Made by a program: the position numbers and the translations under genes. From Cladocopium goreaui (lineage: Eukaryota; Sar; Dinophyceae; Suessiales; Symbiodiniaceae), in assembly GCA_947184155.2 (NCBI GenBank), contig CAMXCT020002335.1:245094-309093 (forward strand): a stretch of 64,000 bases of DNA. The letters run 5' to 3'. Position 1 is the first letter of the stretch. Every line of letters begins with the position of its first letter. Below are positions 23,477 through 33,500 of this stretch, one piece after another. A model generated the notes under the pieces. That model was given only the letters and a program-made list of their open reading frames with translations. It did not search any database and was not told the origin of the DNA.

Positions 23477-24622
23477 TCACTTGGGAGCTCCTGCATCTTT
23501 GTCCCCTTTCCGGGACAATGCCCGCTCTTCTCGAGCTTTTCGTCTTTCTTTTGACACCATGGCCTCCTTCTGCATCTCGCTGCCAATCCACTCGGTCAAC
23601 TTCGGTGAGATAATGGATCCCACCCTGGCGCCAGAGCTCGCTCCCATGAAGAGTGCTCCTTCTCCAGCGTCCTCGGCAGAAACCAATTTGAACTTGTGCT
23701 TCTCCTCTATGCGCTGCAACGCTCGTACAACCAACTCGGCACTGGTTAAATTTGACACATCCAGCTGATCGTAGGTCATCATAGTTTGAAGCACCTTTGA
23801 CCATGCCTCGTGCTCCATCGCAGGGCCATCTGTTGGTTGGAGTTTGCAGGCGACCCGCCATGCTTGATGGTGTGCTATGGCACTGCCACCATGCTCCAGC
23901 ATCTGGGAGATCACATACTTCACCGTTCTGGGACCTGCAATTGGCCAGTCTGCGAACTCTGCAGGCTTTGCTTCCTGTACTGCGGAGCGGAACTCTTTGA
24001 AGCGCAGCCCATCCACATCCCGCGAAATTGCCAGGGTTCGAGCATCGTCCTCGGACTGATTTGCGCCTGGACCCCCTGCAGCTAAACCGTGGACTAGCCC
24101 TGCATGACCACCACCAGCACCAGCCAAATTTGGCAATGCGGCAACAGCTCCACCAACACTGCCAGGCCCAGCAAGCGCAGGCACAGGCGCTGGTGCAATG
24201 CCACCACCACCAGGACCACCTCCTGCTGGGACTCCAGCCGCTGGCACAACTGCTGCTGCTGGGGCTGCAATTCCCAATCTCACTCTCTCCTGGGCTGCAT
24301 GCTGAGCACCTTCCTGAATCAAGCTTTGCAAATCGGCTGCACTGGGTTCTGGGTTGAAGCCATAGATCAAATTCCCGTCCACTCCAAAAGGAACAGGTGA
24401 TCCAACAGGCCAAACTCGCCAAGCAGACCATTCGAGATTCCCATGAGAAATTTCTTCTGCAAAGAGATCGGCGTCTGGAGTCACCACAATCCATGAGTCC
24501 CGGTCCACTCTGGAAAGAAGGTAGCGGCAATGCCATAAATCCTCTCCGTCGTAACAGGCAAGGATCCTATCACCTGGCTTCAGGTTGCCAGCCAACTGCC
24601 CGTCCAAGGGGCCGCCGGCCAT
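23477..24622 (-). CDS. Gag-like protein of the DIRS-type element
   Basis: 381 codons. The N-terminal ~70 residues have an SH3/Tudor-like look (LKPGDRILACYDGEDLWHC), followed by a low-complexity Ala/Gly/Pro linker (residues ~105-175). An acidic/helical region and a C-terminus rich in Lys/Arg/Glu (KERRKAREERALSRKGDKDA) follow and could bind RNA. There is no zinc knuckle. Position between the leader ORF and RT, and the basic tail, fit a nucleocapsid role. The start at 24622 overlaps the small membrane ORF. The stop at 23477 lies 45 nt before the first ATG of the RT frame, so RT is probably made by reinitiation or frameshifting. Called Gag-like by position and composition only. Confidence 0.65.
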   Translation of the reverse strand: MAGGPLDGQLAGNLKPGDRILACYDGEDLWHCRYLLSRVDRDSWIVVTPDADLFAEEISHGNLEWSAWRVWPVGSPVPFGVDGNLIYGFNPEPSAADLQSLIQEGAQHAAQERVRLGIAAPAAAVVPAAGVPAGGGPGGGGIAPAPVPALAGPGSVGGAVAALPNLAGAGGGHAGLVHGLAAGGPGANQSEDDARTLAISRDVDGLRFKEFRSAVQEAKPAEFADWPIAGPRTVKYVISQMLEHGGSAIAHHQAWRVACKLQPTDGPAMEHEAWSKVLQTMMTYDQLDVSNLTSAELVVRALQRIEEKHKFKLVSAEDAGEGALFMGASSGARVGSIISPKLTEWIGSEMQKEAMVSKERRKAREERALSRKGDKDAGAPK

Positions 24623-24920
24623 CCACCAGTGCTGGCCGCTGTCCTATGGGCTCCTTCCCAGGCCCTGTCACCTTAGCCTCAGATCTATGAAAGCACCAAG
24701 AAGAAAGCAAGGCCAGTCCAATTAAGCAACCAAGAGCCAATATAGATGCGGTGCCCAATTCAATGTGGCCAGTACTACAATGCACTGGGGGGCAACTGAT
24801 GCTGCCGCAGGTCACGATGCACGCTGGACACTCAGCTTGGCCAGAGGAGTAAGTCAAAGGCAACCCCAGACCAAGTAGAACGGCGATGGCATGCGAGAAC
24901 AAAAGTACTGGGTCGACCAT
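24570..24920 (-). CDS. Small Cys-rich single-pass membrane protein, first ORF of the DIRS-type element
   Basis: 116 codons starting just after repeat A1. Residues 1-24 look like a signal peptide or membrane anchor (MVDPVLLFSHAIAVLLGLGL). Residues 31-48 hold five cysteines in CPAC...C...C...C spacing. Residues about 56-76 form a second hydrophobic segment (ASILALGCLIGLALLSSW), followed by a basic tail. This predicts a membrane-bound protein with a short Cys-rich lumenal or outer loop. The 3' end overlaps the Gag-like start at 24622 by about 50 bp in another frame. DIRS elements do not usually encode a membrane protein, and the function is unknown. Position and an intact frame argue that it is a real gene. 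Alternatively it is an N-terminal exon joined to a downstream ORF by frameshift or splicing. Confidence 0.6.
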   Translation of the reverse strand: MVDPVLLFSHAIAVLLGLGLPLTYSSGQAECPACIVTCGSISCPPVHCSTGHIELGTASILALGCLIGLALLSSWCFHRSEAKVTGPGKEPIGQRPALVDGRRPLGRAVGWQPEAR

Positions 24921-24922
24921 TT

Positions 24923-24999
24923 GATCTTGAGCGTTAAAACATCATATGAACGGCCATGCATTCACTCAATCTGTGAATCCCGTTCAGTAGAACAAACAT
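24923..24999 (-). repeat. Split direct repeat A1 (5' end of the element)
   Basis: 77 bp matching A2. It ends two bases upstream (minus strand) of the first ORF's ATG at 24920, so it probably also carries the promoter and short leader. Confidence 0.9.
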
Positions 25000-25078
25000 G
25001 ATTCGCACAGCGTGAAAAATGACCAGAGGCTACCATGATCATCTTAGAATCACCAGGCAACCAGCGGATCCAGGTTAC

Positions 25079-25186
25079 CTGCATCTGTGGCGAGTGTCCC
25101 ATTTGAAGCCGGGTGACAATGGCGATGAAGTAGATTCGCACAGTTGGCCCGACGACTTTGGATGTCCCCATTTTATCTATGTTCAA
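25079..25186 (-). CDS. Candidate exon next to the DIRS-type element
   Basis: Minus strand, open with ATG at 25186, reading MGTSKVVGPTVRIYFIAIVT and ending at a good donor CAG|GTAACC. It lies 80 bp upstream of the DIRS 5' end. Acceptor uncertain. Possibly a host exon. Confidence 0.35.
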
Positions 25187-25296
25187 ATACGAAGATCTGG
25201 ATCCGTTCGATCCCCCAGAAATCCCAACAGCTACAATGATCTGGACAAATTAGCCCCACCAAAAGTTTTAGTCATGGATAATCCACATTAATCCAC

Positions 25297-25366
25297 CCAA
25301 TTTCCAACTCCTGTCACACTGAGGGCAGAACTTATCTTTGGCAAAACGCTCCACCAGCAGCGGCTC
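25297..25366 (-). CDS. Candidate internal exon with a CPQC zinc motif
   Basis: Minus strand: acceptor AGGCTGGCAG, 70 nt, donor TTGG|GTGGATT. It reads EPLLVERFAKDKFCPQCDRS, then WKL. CPQC could be half of a zinc ribbon. Composition is strongly protein-like. It lies between the DIRS and copia insertions, suggesting both are in introns of one gene. Protein unknown. Confidence 0.5.
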
Positions 25367-25467
25367 CTGCCAGCCTGGTTCCGGGGTTCCGGCAGCGCTG
25401 GGACCATCCAAAACAGCCTTGAAAAAGTGAGAAAAAAGAACAGTTCAAGCCACCCACCAGTTCTGAT

Positions 25468-25580
25468 CTGGTTGGTGGTTTCCATCACCATCCCTCTGAA
25501 AAATGATGGAGTTCGTCAGTTGGGATGATGAAATTCCCAACTGAATGGAAAAATCAAAAATGATCCAAACCACCAACCAG
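25468..25580. mobile_element. Family 2 inverted-repeat element
   Basis: 113 bp, CTGGTTGGTGGTT ... CAAACCACCAACCAG, with the core CCCTCTGAAAAATGATGGAG then TTCGTCAGTTGGGATGATG. Confidence 0.85.
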
Positions 25581-25693
25581 ATATTCCTCAGGCATGGAAT
25601 TTTGTAATGGCCAGCTTCCCTTATATCGCCTTTTGATGATGATTCTGCACTATTTTGCTGGGTAGAATATGCAAAAGAATCACACCATCAACC

Positions 25694-25730
25694 TACCCTC
25701 TGGTAAACATGGAAGTCGCTATGGAAAGTC
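25694..25730. mobile_element. Family 1 fragment
   Basis: Only the left end remains (TACCCTCTGGTAAACATGG, then CTATGGAAAG). Confidence 0.6.
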
Positions 25731-25780
25731 GCCAGATTCAGAGGTGCAATAATCTACTTCATCTACTTCCATGGATCATC

Positions 25781-26179
25781 AGATAAGATCAGAGAAACAC
25801 ACCTGATTCCTGAATCCAGTATAAATAAGATATATCGCGACAGGCGCGTTCAATGCAAGTTGAAATCACAAATGGACAAATGCAAGTGCAGTTGGATGCA
25901 AACACAATGCAGAATCAAGGCAACAAAGCAATGCAGTTGGAAGCGAACACGCAATGAAACCTTTTTGTCCGAGTGTTTTCTTGAGCCAAACAGCATGTTC
26001 AGCAAAGTTCAGCAAGGCTACAAACTATGCGAGTTTGAACTCATGTTCTTCTGAACTAGTTAAGCCTATTGCCGGAAGACAAGTAACTGATACAAGTCTA
26101 CAATTGCAAATGACATCAAGGGTGCTAGAGGAAAGCTCACATGAGAAATATACACTGTACCATGCGAGTATTTTCAACT
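25781..26179 (-). repeat. 3' LTR of the copia element
   Basis: 399 bp. On the element strand it starts AGTTGAAAATACTCGC and ends ATCTTATCT, so the termini are AG...CT and not TG...CA. It contains TTTGGCTCAAG on the element strand at 25980-25990. Confidence 0.93.
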
Positions 26180-26190
26180 CCCCCCTTGAG
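26180..26190 (-). promoter_or_regulatory. Polypurine tract of the copia element
   Basis: CTCAAGGGGGG on the element strand directly abuts the 3' LTR, as expected for the plus-strand primer. Confidence 0.75.
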
Positions 26191-26272
26191 GTTTTCTATA
26201 CACCAAAACAGTTATTCACGTCTTGGCTGTGCCCTCATGTCATCATCACAGATCAGAGTGCCATACAAGAAG

Positions 26273-29200
26273 TCAACCTTCGGCTGGTTTAGAGTAAGGG
26301 GCTTGCCGTAACGGCTTCCTCCGCTGTTTCTTCTTGTAGCCGATCTTATGCTCAGCAGGTCCCGCGCCAGTTTGAGGTGGTGCTAGAGTCATGTCTTGAC
26401 TAATCTTGAGCCCTGCTTGAGAGGTTTTGATGATGTTGTACTCCTCATGAATGCCGAGCATGTTCAGGGCTGGTTGCCAAAGAGGGCCAGACAAGGCCTT
26501 TGTGAATATGTCTGCACGTTGATACTTGGTACCTACCAACATGAGCTCTGTATCTTCTCTGTCTAATTGCTCCTTGACCGATGCTAGGTTGATGCGATGC
26601 ACCCTCTTCAAATGCCTAAGCTTCTTAGAATATCCAGCTGCACATACTTTTGCGCAGGCTTCGTTGTCTTCTCTGATTCTCAGTAAGACATTCCGTTTCA
26701 AGAGCGTGCTGAAAAGCTCTGCCAGGGGTATCGCCTCATCAAACAAAATGTTTGCCAAAGCCACGGTCTCGCTCTCAGTGGTGCTTCTAGACACCGCTGT
26801 CTGTTTCTTGCTTACCCAGCACAAAGGAAACGACGTGCCCTTTCCGGACAGTTGGATCCATGCACCTGAGGTACTGTAGCAATCCTCTGTACTTCCACAT
26901 AGGTCTGCATCAACAAAATACTCTAGGAAAACTTCATCCATTCCATCACCAACATAACCGGTCAACATGTGATTCTTGGTACTATCTATGTAGCAGATGG
27001 CTCGGAACAACGCTACGTCACAACCAGCACACCACTTCTGGATCTTGGTCGCAAGCCAAGTGGTCACTCTCAGAAGATCTGGCCTTGCAAGCCTGGCCAA
27101 CCACATCATCTTCATAAGGATGCTGGAGGCCTTGTCTGCCAATTCCCCACGGGAATCATCTTCCTCAATGTCCCCATTGGCGAAGAAAGGAGTGTTGACC
27201 TTCTTCAGCTGTTTTCCTTCAGTGATTCTGAGGTAGTCAGTGACGATATCTTGAGCATATGCTCTCATGTCAAATGCGAACAGTTCCTTGCCCTCACGCT
27301 CAATTGTTGTGTGATGACGGCCAAGAAAACGACCAAGATCCCCAATGTCATCAATGAGGACCCTCTTGCCAAGATCCTGCCAAAATGTGTCATGCATGGT
27401 GGCATCTCCAGCAAGCACAAAGTCATCAACGTATACAATGAGCGCCAAGTTGTTGTATGATGGGAAGACATATGTCGACGCAAACTCATCAATTGGAGCT
27501 CCACCCATGGCAACAAGCTCCTTGTTGAGGTGTTTCTCCCAATGGGAGCCGGCCTCTGGATGGCCGTAAAGCGATTTGTGTAACCGCACTACCGGTCGGC
27601 GGTAGCGTGGCTCTCCACTGGGCCAAAACCAGTCGTCAGGCCAAACCTCTCTAGGCAATCTGACCCAAGTTGCACACAGTGACTTCAGTTCCGATTGTAA
27701 ATACGCTTTTACAGCGTCTGCTGTGCTCACCTTGCATCCGCTCATCAAACCAAAACAGATTATGGCATTGGCGGCCACAATTGATGCTGGCGATGCCGAA
27801 AGCGTCTGGTACAAGGCGATGTTTCCACTCTCTGTCTTCGCTGCATCTCCTCGGTAACACACTCTGCCTTTCAATTGTCTGAAGGCTGGCTCCAATTCGA
27901 CGTGCTTCTCGGAGCATATTGCTAAGAGGTCAGCGAGATGGATTGTTTCATGGTTCTCGATGGCCCGTTTCTTGACGTTGTGTTCCTCATCCACAGAGGC
28001 CCAATCCCAGGTTCCCATACTGGCCACACCATCGAATTCTTTTCGTATGGCCTTCAGAGCGTCTGGTCGTGCTATGACTTCAGCACGTGGAAGTTGGCGG
28101 GTCACTGCCGCCGGGAACACTTCATCTGCAGGCTCTTCTGGCGGACATTCCGGAACAATGTCATCGTCAAGAGGGTCACAAGCATGTCCACTTGATGATG
28201 CACGCTCACCGGCCGGAGTTGGTGGAAGTGCTGCTGGTGTTGGTGGTGCAACTGACGGTGTCGGGGGTACTCCACTACGAAGTCCATAGATTCCGTCAAA
28301 CCTCGCACGGCATTCTGCTGTGTGTCGCGAATGTCCATTTTCACAACCTGAACATCCAACAGTTACTCCATGCTTTTCAAGACGTTGAGATGTGATGTAA
28401 GCATGTCCTGGTGGAGGCGGCCTGTCTTCAATGGGAAATGCATCTATGCAGATATCATATGGAAGAACACCTTCAACAAACGACTTGTCATATTCATCAC
28501 GTTTCAACACCATCTCAACATCAGTCATATCAAGAAGTGCAGTGCGCGCAGCACGCGCGAGCGGAAACTCAACATGTTCAATTGGTGGCAAGAACGTCTC
28601 ACGCTGGTGAACAACCTTGGGAATCCAATGTAAGTGAGCTCGTGTCCTGGTTGACTCATAGTCAACTATGAGAAGGTTTCCACGGAATCTGAGCCCAGGC
28701 GCCAAATGCCATCCTGCAAACAGTCCCAGTTTTGTTGTTGGCTCACCGAGGTCTCCTTTCGCACGATAGTACACAAGAGCCCCAAGCGGATATCGAGGTC
28801 CTCCAAACTCACTCCCTGTGGCAACATGCCATCTGGTCTTTCCAATCTTGTTCTCCTCCGCCTCAGTGCCTTTTTCATGGTTGGCAATCGGAGCAGGTGA
28901 GAAAAACGATCTTGCTTTTGAAACATAATCAATTGTCAAAGTCCAGAGCCTTTTGTGAAAACCAGCTTGGATGTGTGACGGCCTGCTCAACTCCTTAAGC
29001 GTCCTCACTTCTCGCTCAAGGTGTGCATTGTGTGGCCAATAGTTTGGCGCACTTGGATCCAAAACCCAACATAGACGTGATGCTGCATTTGTCAACTCTT
29101 GGGCTGTGTCCGAACAAAATACAGTATCAGTGCGTCCGCTAAGCGGGTACCCAGCAAAATGTTTCAATGACTCATAGTTGGACTCCTCGTCTCTGCTGGT

Positions 29201-30589
29201 TTGTGGGTACGCAATGCAAATTCCAGAGTATCTATCCCTGACAACAAGTGCACAAAGTTCTCCTCCCAAGCCTCTGGATTCCACAGCTGGAAAGATGTTG
29301 TCTGCCTCGATGATGCTGCCAAATTCCTTAGCTCGCTCATAGGGCATCTCACTGTCCTCTGGATCAGCACGGAACCTATGGGCATATCTTCTGAGCATCC
29401 TTCCACGACAACAATGTTCACAAAACGGATTTTTGCGGTCATGGAGTGTCATGTGTTCCAAACTCTGTGCTTCACGCTTCAGCCGTTCATCTCGTGATTC
29501 TCTCACTCTGTCGTCCTCGTCATCTGCTGGTGCTTCCCCATCAGACATATCAGCGGGACATGCAAAAGAATCCACAGACTGAAAAATGGTTGGAGTTGGA
29601 ACTGGCTCTTCCTCAGGTTCTCGTTCTCTGTGTTCTTGGTGATTGCTAGGAAAGACTACTGGCATAGCTGGGCAATGTTTGGATATGATGTCAGGGTATA
29701 ACGAGTACACGATGTATTCACACATGATCCTCGGGTAAAACCCAGTTTGATTTGTCTTGGAACCTTCAATGATGGAGTGTTTGAAGCCGGAGTCATGTTG
29801 GCATCTGAGCTTGGAGAAAACTCGAGCTGTTCTGCCACATGTTGTAGCAACACGCCAACGCTTGAGATGCGGTTGGCCATCACCATCCACAACTCCCACT
29901 CTGCATCCATCGAAGTCGACGATCATCATGTCCAGTTGCTGTAACATATGCTTCACCTCATTTGTTGCCCAGCCAACGCAATGCCGTGGCCACTCATATG
30001 AAACTCTGCCCCCATGCTTCACCACGACCTTGGCTAAACGGAGAAACTTTCGGATCATCAATCTAGACCTCATTCTTTGAACATCCAGTCTTTTGGCATA
30101 TTCATCTCCTTGACGATTCAAGCACATTGCCTGCCATTGGGACCAAGGTCCACAAGGTAGGCTGCCCCAAAGATCGCATCCAGGTTTGTTTTCAACAATC
30201 TTTTCAAGACTTTTGATAACACCTTCTTGTTCAACATTGAGCGATTGTTCAGTGCATCTCACGACATGGATACCATACTCCTTGGCGACATTTCCCAACA
30301 TCGAGTCAGGTGAAGTGCAGAATTCGATCAACATGCCATGTCCAGGAAGTCCCTCATGATGCTGTTCAACAGTAACTGCTTCTCCTGGAGGATCTGAGTT
30401 GTCAAAAGTGGCATGCTCCTCGCTGATGTCCTTAGCAATCTGTCGATACACCGCTGCTTCGGATGCATCCTTCGTTTGAGCCATTTGTTCATAGAACTGA
30501 CTCATGTCCAGAACCATCTCATTGATGGAAATTCCATGGATCTTCCTTTCACTGGAACCCCCTGACCGGTGGTTGTGGCACTCTCCCAC
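26273..30589 (-). CDS. pol: Copia Pol: methyltransferase-like domain, integrase, reverse transcriptase, RNase H
   Basis: About 1438 codons from a GTG; open upstream into Gag, overlapping it by 88 bp in the -1 frame, so it is probably made by ribosomal frameshifting. Residues ~85-300 are a methyltransferase-like domain: MLIEFCTSPDSMLGN (SAM-loop position), GSLPCGPWSQW (Pro-Cys at 145-146) and YEWPR (198-202, ENV-like position). The integrase zinc site is His379, His383, Cys390, Cys393. The catalytic triad is Asp430, Asp494 and probably Glu525 in HLERE, with 30 residues between the last two instead of the usual ~35. RT has CKVSTADAVKAYLQSELKS and YVDD (about 27430). RNase H shows VDADLCGS, STTESE, EDNEA and ADIFTKAL. 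No stops interrupt it. The methyltransferase-like insert is not part of standard copia Pol. Confidence 0.93.
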   Translation of the reverse strand: MGECHNHRSGGSSERKIHGISINEMVLDMSQFYEQMAQTKDASEAAVYRQIAKDISEEHATFDNSDPPGEAVTVEQHHEGLPGHGMLIEFCTSPDSMLGNVAKEYGIHVVRCTEQSLNVEQEGVIKSLEKIVENKPGCDLWGSLPCGPWSQWQAMCLNRQGDEYAKRLDVQRMRSRLMIRKFLRLAKVVVKHGGRVSYEWPRHCVGWATNEVKHMLQQLDMMIVDFDGCRVGVVDGDGQPHLKRWRVATTCGRTARVFSKLRCQHDSGFKHSIIEGSKTNQTGFYPRIMCEYIVYSLYPDIISKHCPAMPVVFPSNHQEHREREPEEEPVPTPTIFQSVDSFACPADMSDGEAPADDEDDRVRESRDERLKREAQSLEHMTLHDRKNPFCEHCCRGRMLRRYAHRFRADPEDSEMPYERAKEFGSIIEADNIFPAVESRGLGGELCALVVRDRYSGICIAYPQTSRDEESNYESLKHFAGYPLSGRTDTVFCSDTAQELTNAASRLCWVLDPSAPNYWPHNAHLEREVRTLKELSRPSHIQAGFHKRLWTLTIDYVSKARSFFSPAPIANHEKGTEAEENKIGKTRWHVATGSEFGGPRYPLGALVYYRAKGDLGEPTTKLGLFAGWHLAPGLRFRGNLLIVDYESTRTRAHLHWIPKVVHQRETFLPPIEHVEFPLARAARTALLDMTDVEMVLKRDEYDKSFVEGVLPYDICIDAFPIEDRPPPPGHAYITSQRLEKHGVTVGCSGCENGHSRHTAECRARFDGIYGLRSGVPPTPSVAPPTPAALPPTPAGERASSSGHACDPLDDDIVPECPPEEPADEVFPAAVTRQLPRAEVIARPDALKAIRKEFDGVASMGTWDWASVDEEHNVKKRAIENHETIHLADLLAICSEKHVELEPAFRQLKGRVCYRGDAAKTESGNIALYQTLSASPASIVAANAIICFGLMSGCKVSTADAVKAYLQSELKSLCATWVRLPREVWPDDWFWPSGEPRYRRPVVRLHKSLYGHPEAGSHWEKHLNKELVAMGGAPIDEFASTYVFPSYNNLALIVYVDDFVLAGDATMHDTFWQDLGKRVLIDDIGDLGRFLGRHHTTIEREGKELFAFDMRAYAQDIVTDYLRITEGKQLKKVNTPFFANGDIEEDDSRGELADKASSILMKMMWLARLARPDLLRVTTWLATKIQKWCAGCDVALFRAICYIDSTKNHMLTGYVGDGMDEVFLEYFVDADLCGSTEDCYSTSGAWIQLSGKGTSFPLCWVSKKQTAVSRSTTESETVALANILFDEAIPLAELFSTLLKRNVLLRIREDNEACAKVCAAGYSKKLRHLKRVHRINLASVKEQLDREDTELMLVGTKYQRADIFTKALSGPLWQPALNMLGIHEEYNIIKTSQAGLKISQDMTLAPPQTGAGPAEHKIGYKKKQRRKPLRQAPYSKPAEG

Positions 30590-33500
30590 TTCCTCCTCCT
30601 TTGTGCCTTCCGCTTGGCCTTCTTGGAGTGTTCCTGAACAGGCTCCACCTGTGGCGGGTCCTGATACAAAATCAAATCATGCGAAACATTGTCATGTCCG
30701 CGCGCTGGCGCGACCAAATCCATGCCACGCTTATTATTGTTATCATGGTCATCTGGATACAGATCGCATACACATGCGTACTGTCGTTCCATGCAATCCT
30801 CACAAAAAATGGACGTTGCATCCCCAACACATTGTGAGCAAACGGCTGCCTCCTGATACTCGGGCTTATCATGCTCCTCAGCAACGGGCTTAACAGCCTC
30901 CGCTGGTGCTGCCTCAGCTGTCGACGTTGCACCTTGTTGTGGTACACCTGCAAGCTGTTGCGGCTCAATGGCAAAGATTGGAACATTGTTTTGAACCCGT
31001 TTGGCATACCATCTATGCTCGAGAGGACACCATACTCGACACCTTTTGTGATCTAGTACGATGTATGGAGCTTCACCATGACGCCAAATGAATGTGCGTC
31101 CACGCTTGATCTGTTGACCAATTGACATGGCTAAAGGGCAATGTTCAAGCAAATGAAGTTTCAAATCTCCAACACGTTTGGCATACAACTTCAACTCTTC
31201 ATGAGATGTCTGCGGTCCACCGCCAGTTGCAAATCTCACAGGGTTCTGAAGACATCCGATCCACGGCTTGAGCAACTCTGGATCTATTCCCTGTTCCTGG
31301 ATTGCATGCAATGAACCTATATCATATGCAGCACCTGTGTCTCCAAGCAATTCAATGCTCATGGAGCGGAACTGCTCAACGCAAGGGTGAAGAGCTGATG
31401 CAGCCGACACGCATTCAAACTTGGGAGAATCAACAATCGAAGAAATCAAAGTTGCCAAAATGGGAACGCTCAGCTTCAAAAACACGGACATGGATGGCAA
31501 GGCCTTTGAGCAAAAATCACAGAAACCTTTCCAGGCCGCCATGACCTTCTGTCCATCGACTTCAGTGATCGTGACTGTAGATGCCACTGCCGCTGCTGCC
31601 GCTGTTGCTGGTGGAGCACTCGCTGCAGCTCCCTTTGTTGCCTTTCCATCTCCTTTCTTTCCCTTCTGGGCCTTTCCTCCTCCCTTGGATCCCTTTCCAT
31701 CTCCTTTTTCGGAACCTTTCTGACCACCCTTTGAACTCAGCATTGATTGCTGGTGCTCCGTGAAGGCCTTCTTCGCTGCATCTGATCCTGGTTCTCCTTG
31801 ATGATGGTTCCTGCATCTTTTGCCAAATCTACAATGGCCAGCCGCGTGGAGGGCACATGGTGCCTTCCGGTTCTTCTCATGGTTCACCTTCCCAACATCT
31901 AACGGACCGGCTGCCGCCGGAGCATTGCCCTTCGATTCATGCTTGGGCTTGTTGGCTGAAGCCTTTCCTGACTGCTCATGCTGTTGCGCTGGAAGCGCAA
32001 GCTGACTTGGTGGATTCGACTGCAACCCCTTTGATACATTCTCGAAGTTGCTGTCATGGCGCCGCTCTCTCAACTCTTCTGCAATCTGTGCCCATAGCCA
32101 GTCGAACGTCCTCTTTTTGGAGTTGGCCTTGCTGTTCCTGACCCGCTCTGTCACACGGTTCAACATTGGCACTCTCTTCACCTGATGCCATAGCCATGCG
32201 TAGAGCGTGTTCTCGGCTGGCCTGTCCTCAGGCTTCAACCCATGCAAGACGTAGTTGGTCTTCTTCACAAAGTCCCCAACCTCCTTGAGAGATTTTCCGG
32301 TCAACTGAAGCGACAACAGATGCATCTGACTGAGAGCCACTGACGAATCAGTCCCAGTCTCGTAGAAGCTGATAATGAGGTTCATCAGAGGCATGCCCTT
32401 GGGGCCCTCTTGCTTGGTTGCGCATTCCTCCACCCATGAAGTCAGTTCATGTGCAAGATCAGTGTTTGTTGCCAAAACTTCAGGCTTGATGAGCTCCGCA
32501 GCGACATGCTTGCTGAACATCGTGAACGCAGTTGATGCCTGAAGCTCTTCACGAAACTTGCGACCACGTCCACCATCCATGCAATGGACACAAAACTTCA
32601 CCAACACATCGCGATCAGTCAAATCAATGCGACTCACTGCAGCTAAAAATGCTGCACGCCATTCCCTACATGAAGTGGCATCATTTGGCAAACGAGTGAT
32701 CTGGATTCCTTTCAAATGCTTGATCTTGAAAACATTTTCATCCTTTTCACCAGGAAGCAGCCACCCCCCTGATGGTGGATCTCCACCATCTGTTCTACCG
32801 CCATTTCCAACATCACCTTGGTGAGACCCAGTGCCATCTGTGGACCCTTGGCTGTTGGTTGAAGAATTCATTCGGTAGAACTTTGCACTGCTGGTTGCAA
32901 CATTCTCAGGAATGGATGGTGGCCGACTAATACCCCTCTGATCATCTCGAAAAGGTTGTTGCGGAACAATATGTCCCGCTTGAATTCTTGGGCCATTCGG
33001 GTCATACTGGATTTGATGCTTCTGAAATCCAACATCACATCTACCTCCAACAGGAACATTCCCCAAAGCACCCGTGCATCCAACCAATGGAATCGGTGGA
33101 ATCCCAGCACATGCACTGACCGTTGAATCGGCAGCGTTACACGCACCAAGTGGATCCTGAAAAATCTGTGATCTCATCGATGGAGCATCGCTCGGTGGAG
33201 GCATTGATGGTGACGGCAACCCTGGACCCTGAAAGCGATCCGTGCCATTGTTGGCTGTTGCCAAACTAAACATTGTAGCACACCTCCAACATGATGGTCT
33301 TCCAATCACATTTTGCGAACCACAACATGAACAAAACATCACTTCCATAGGACTCATGCTAGCTACACTACAGGCCCTGACAGATAAATGTTCCGAAGCC
33401 GGAGATCCCTGAACTGCTGGAATATCAAAAGGGTTCATCATTGGTGGAGAACCCACAACAGATGATGCATACGAGAGAAGATCCTTGTTCATCAACTGCT

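Larger units (their letters stand above)
18861..24999 (-). mobile_element. Complete Ngaro/DIRS-type tyrosine-recombinase retroelement
   Basis: 6139 bp on the minus strand. Its ends form split direct repeats: A1 (24923-24999) at the 5' end, then the coding region, then B1 (19094-19217), A2 (19017-19093) and B2 (18861-18984). A copies are 77 bp and B copies 124 bp, and members of each pair match by eye. This A1-internal-B1A2B2 order is the hallmark of Ngaro-like DIRS elements, which integrate through a tyrosine recombinase without a target duplication; none is seen. The genes, 5' to 3', are a small membrane ORF, a Gag-like ORF, RT-RNase H with a methyltransferase-like tail, and the recombinase overlapping in another frame. 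All frames are intact, so the copy may be recent or active. Confidence 0.93.

Noticed and set aside
23433..24536. N-terminal 368 codons of the DIRS pol frame upstream of the RT
   Set aside because: This part is the Trp/Cys/Ser-rich shadow of the Gag-like gene; the first ATG beyond the Gag stop is at 23432.
25860..26292. Small plus-strand frames in the copia LTR
   Set aside because: Identical in both LTRs, antisense to the element, no domain.
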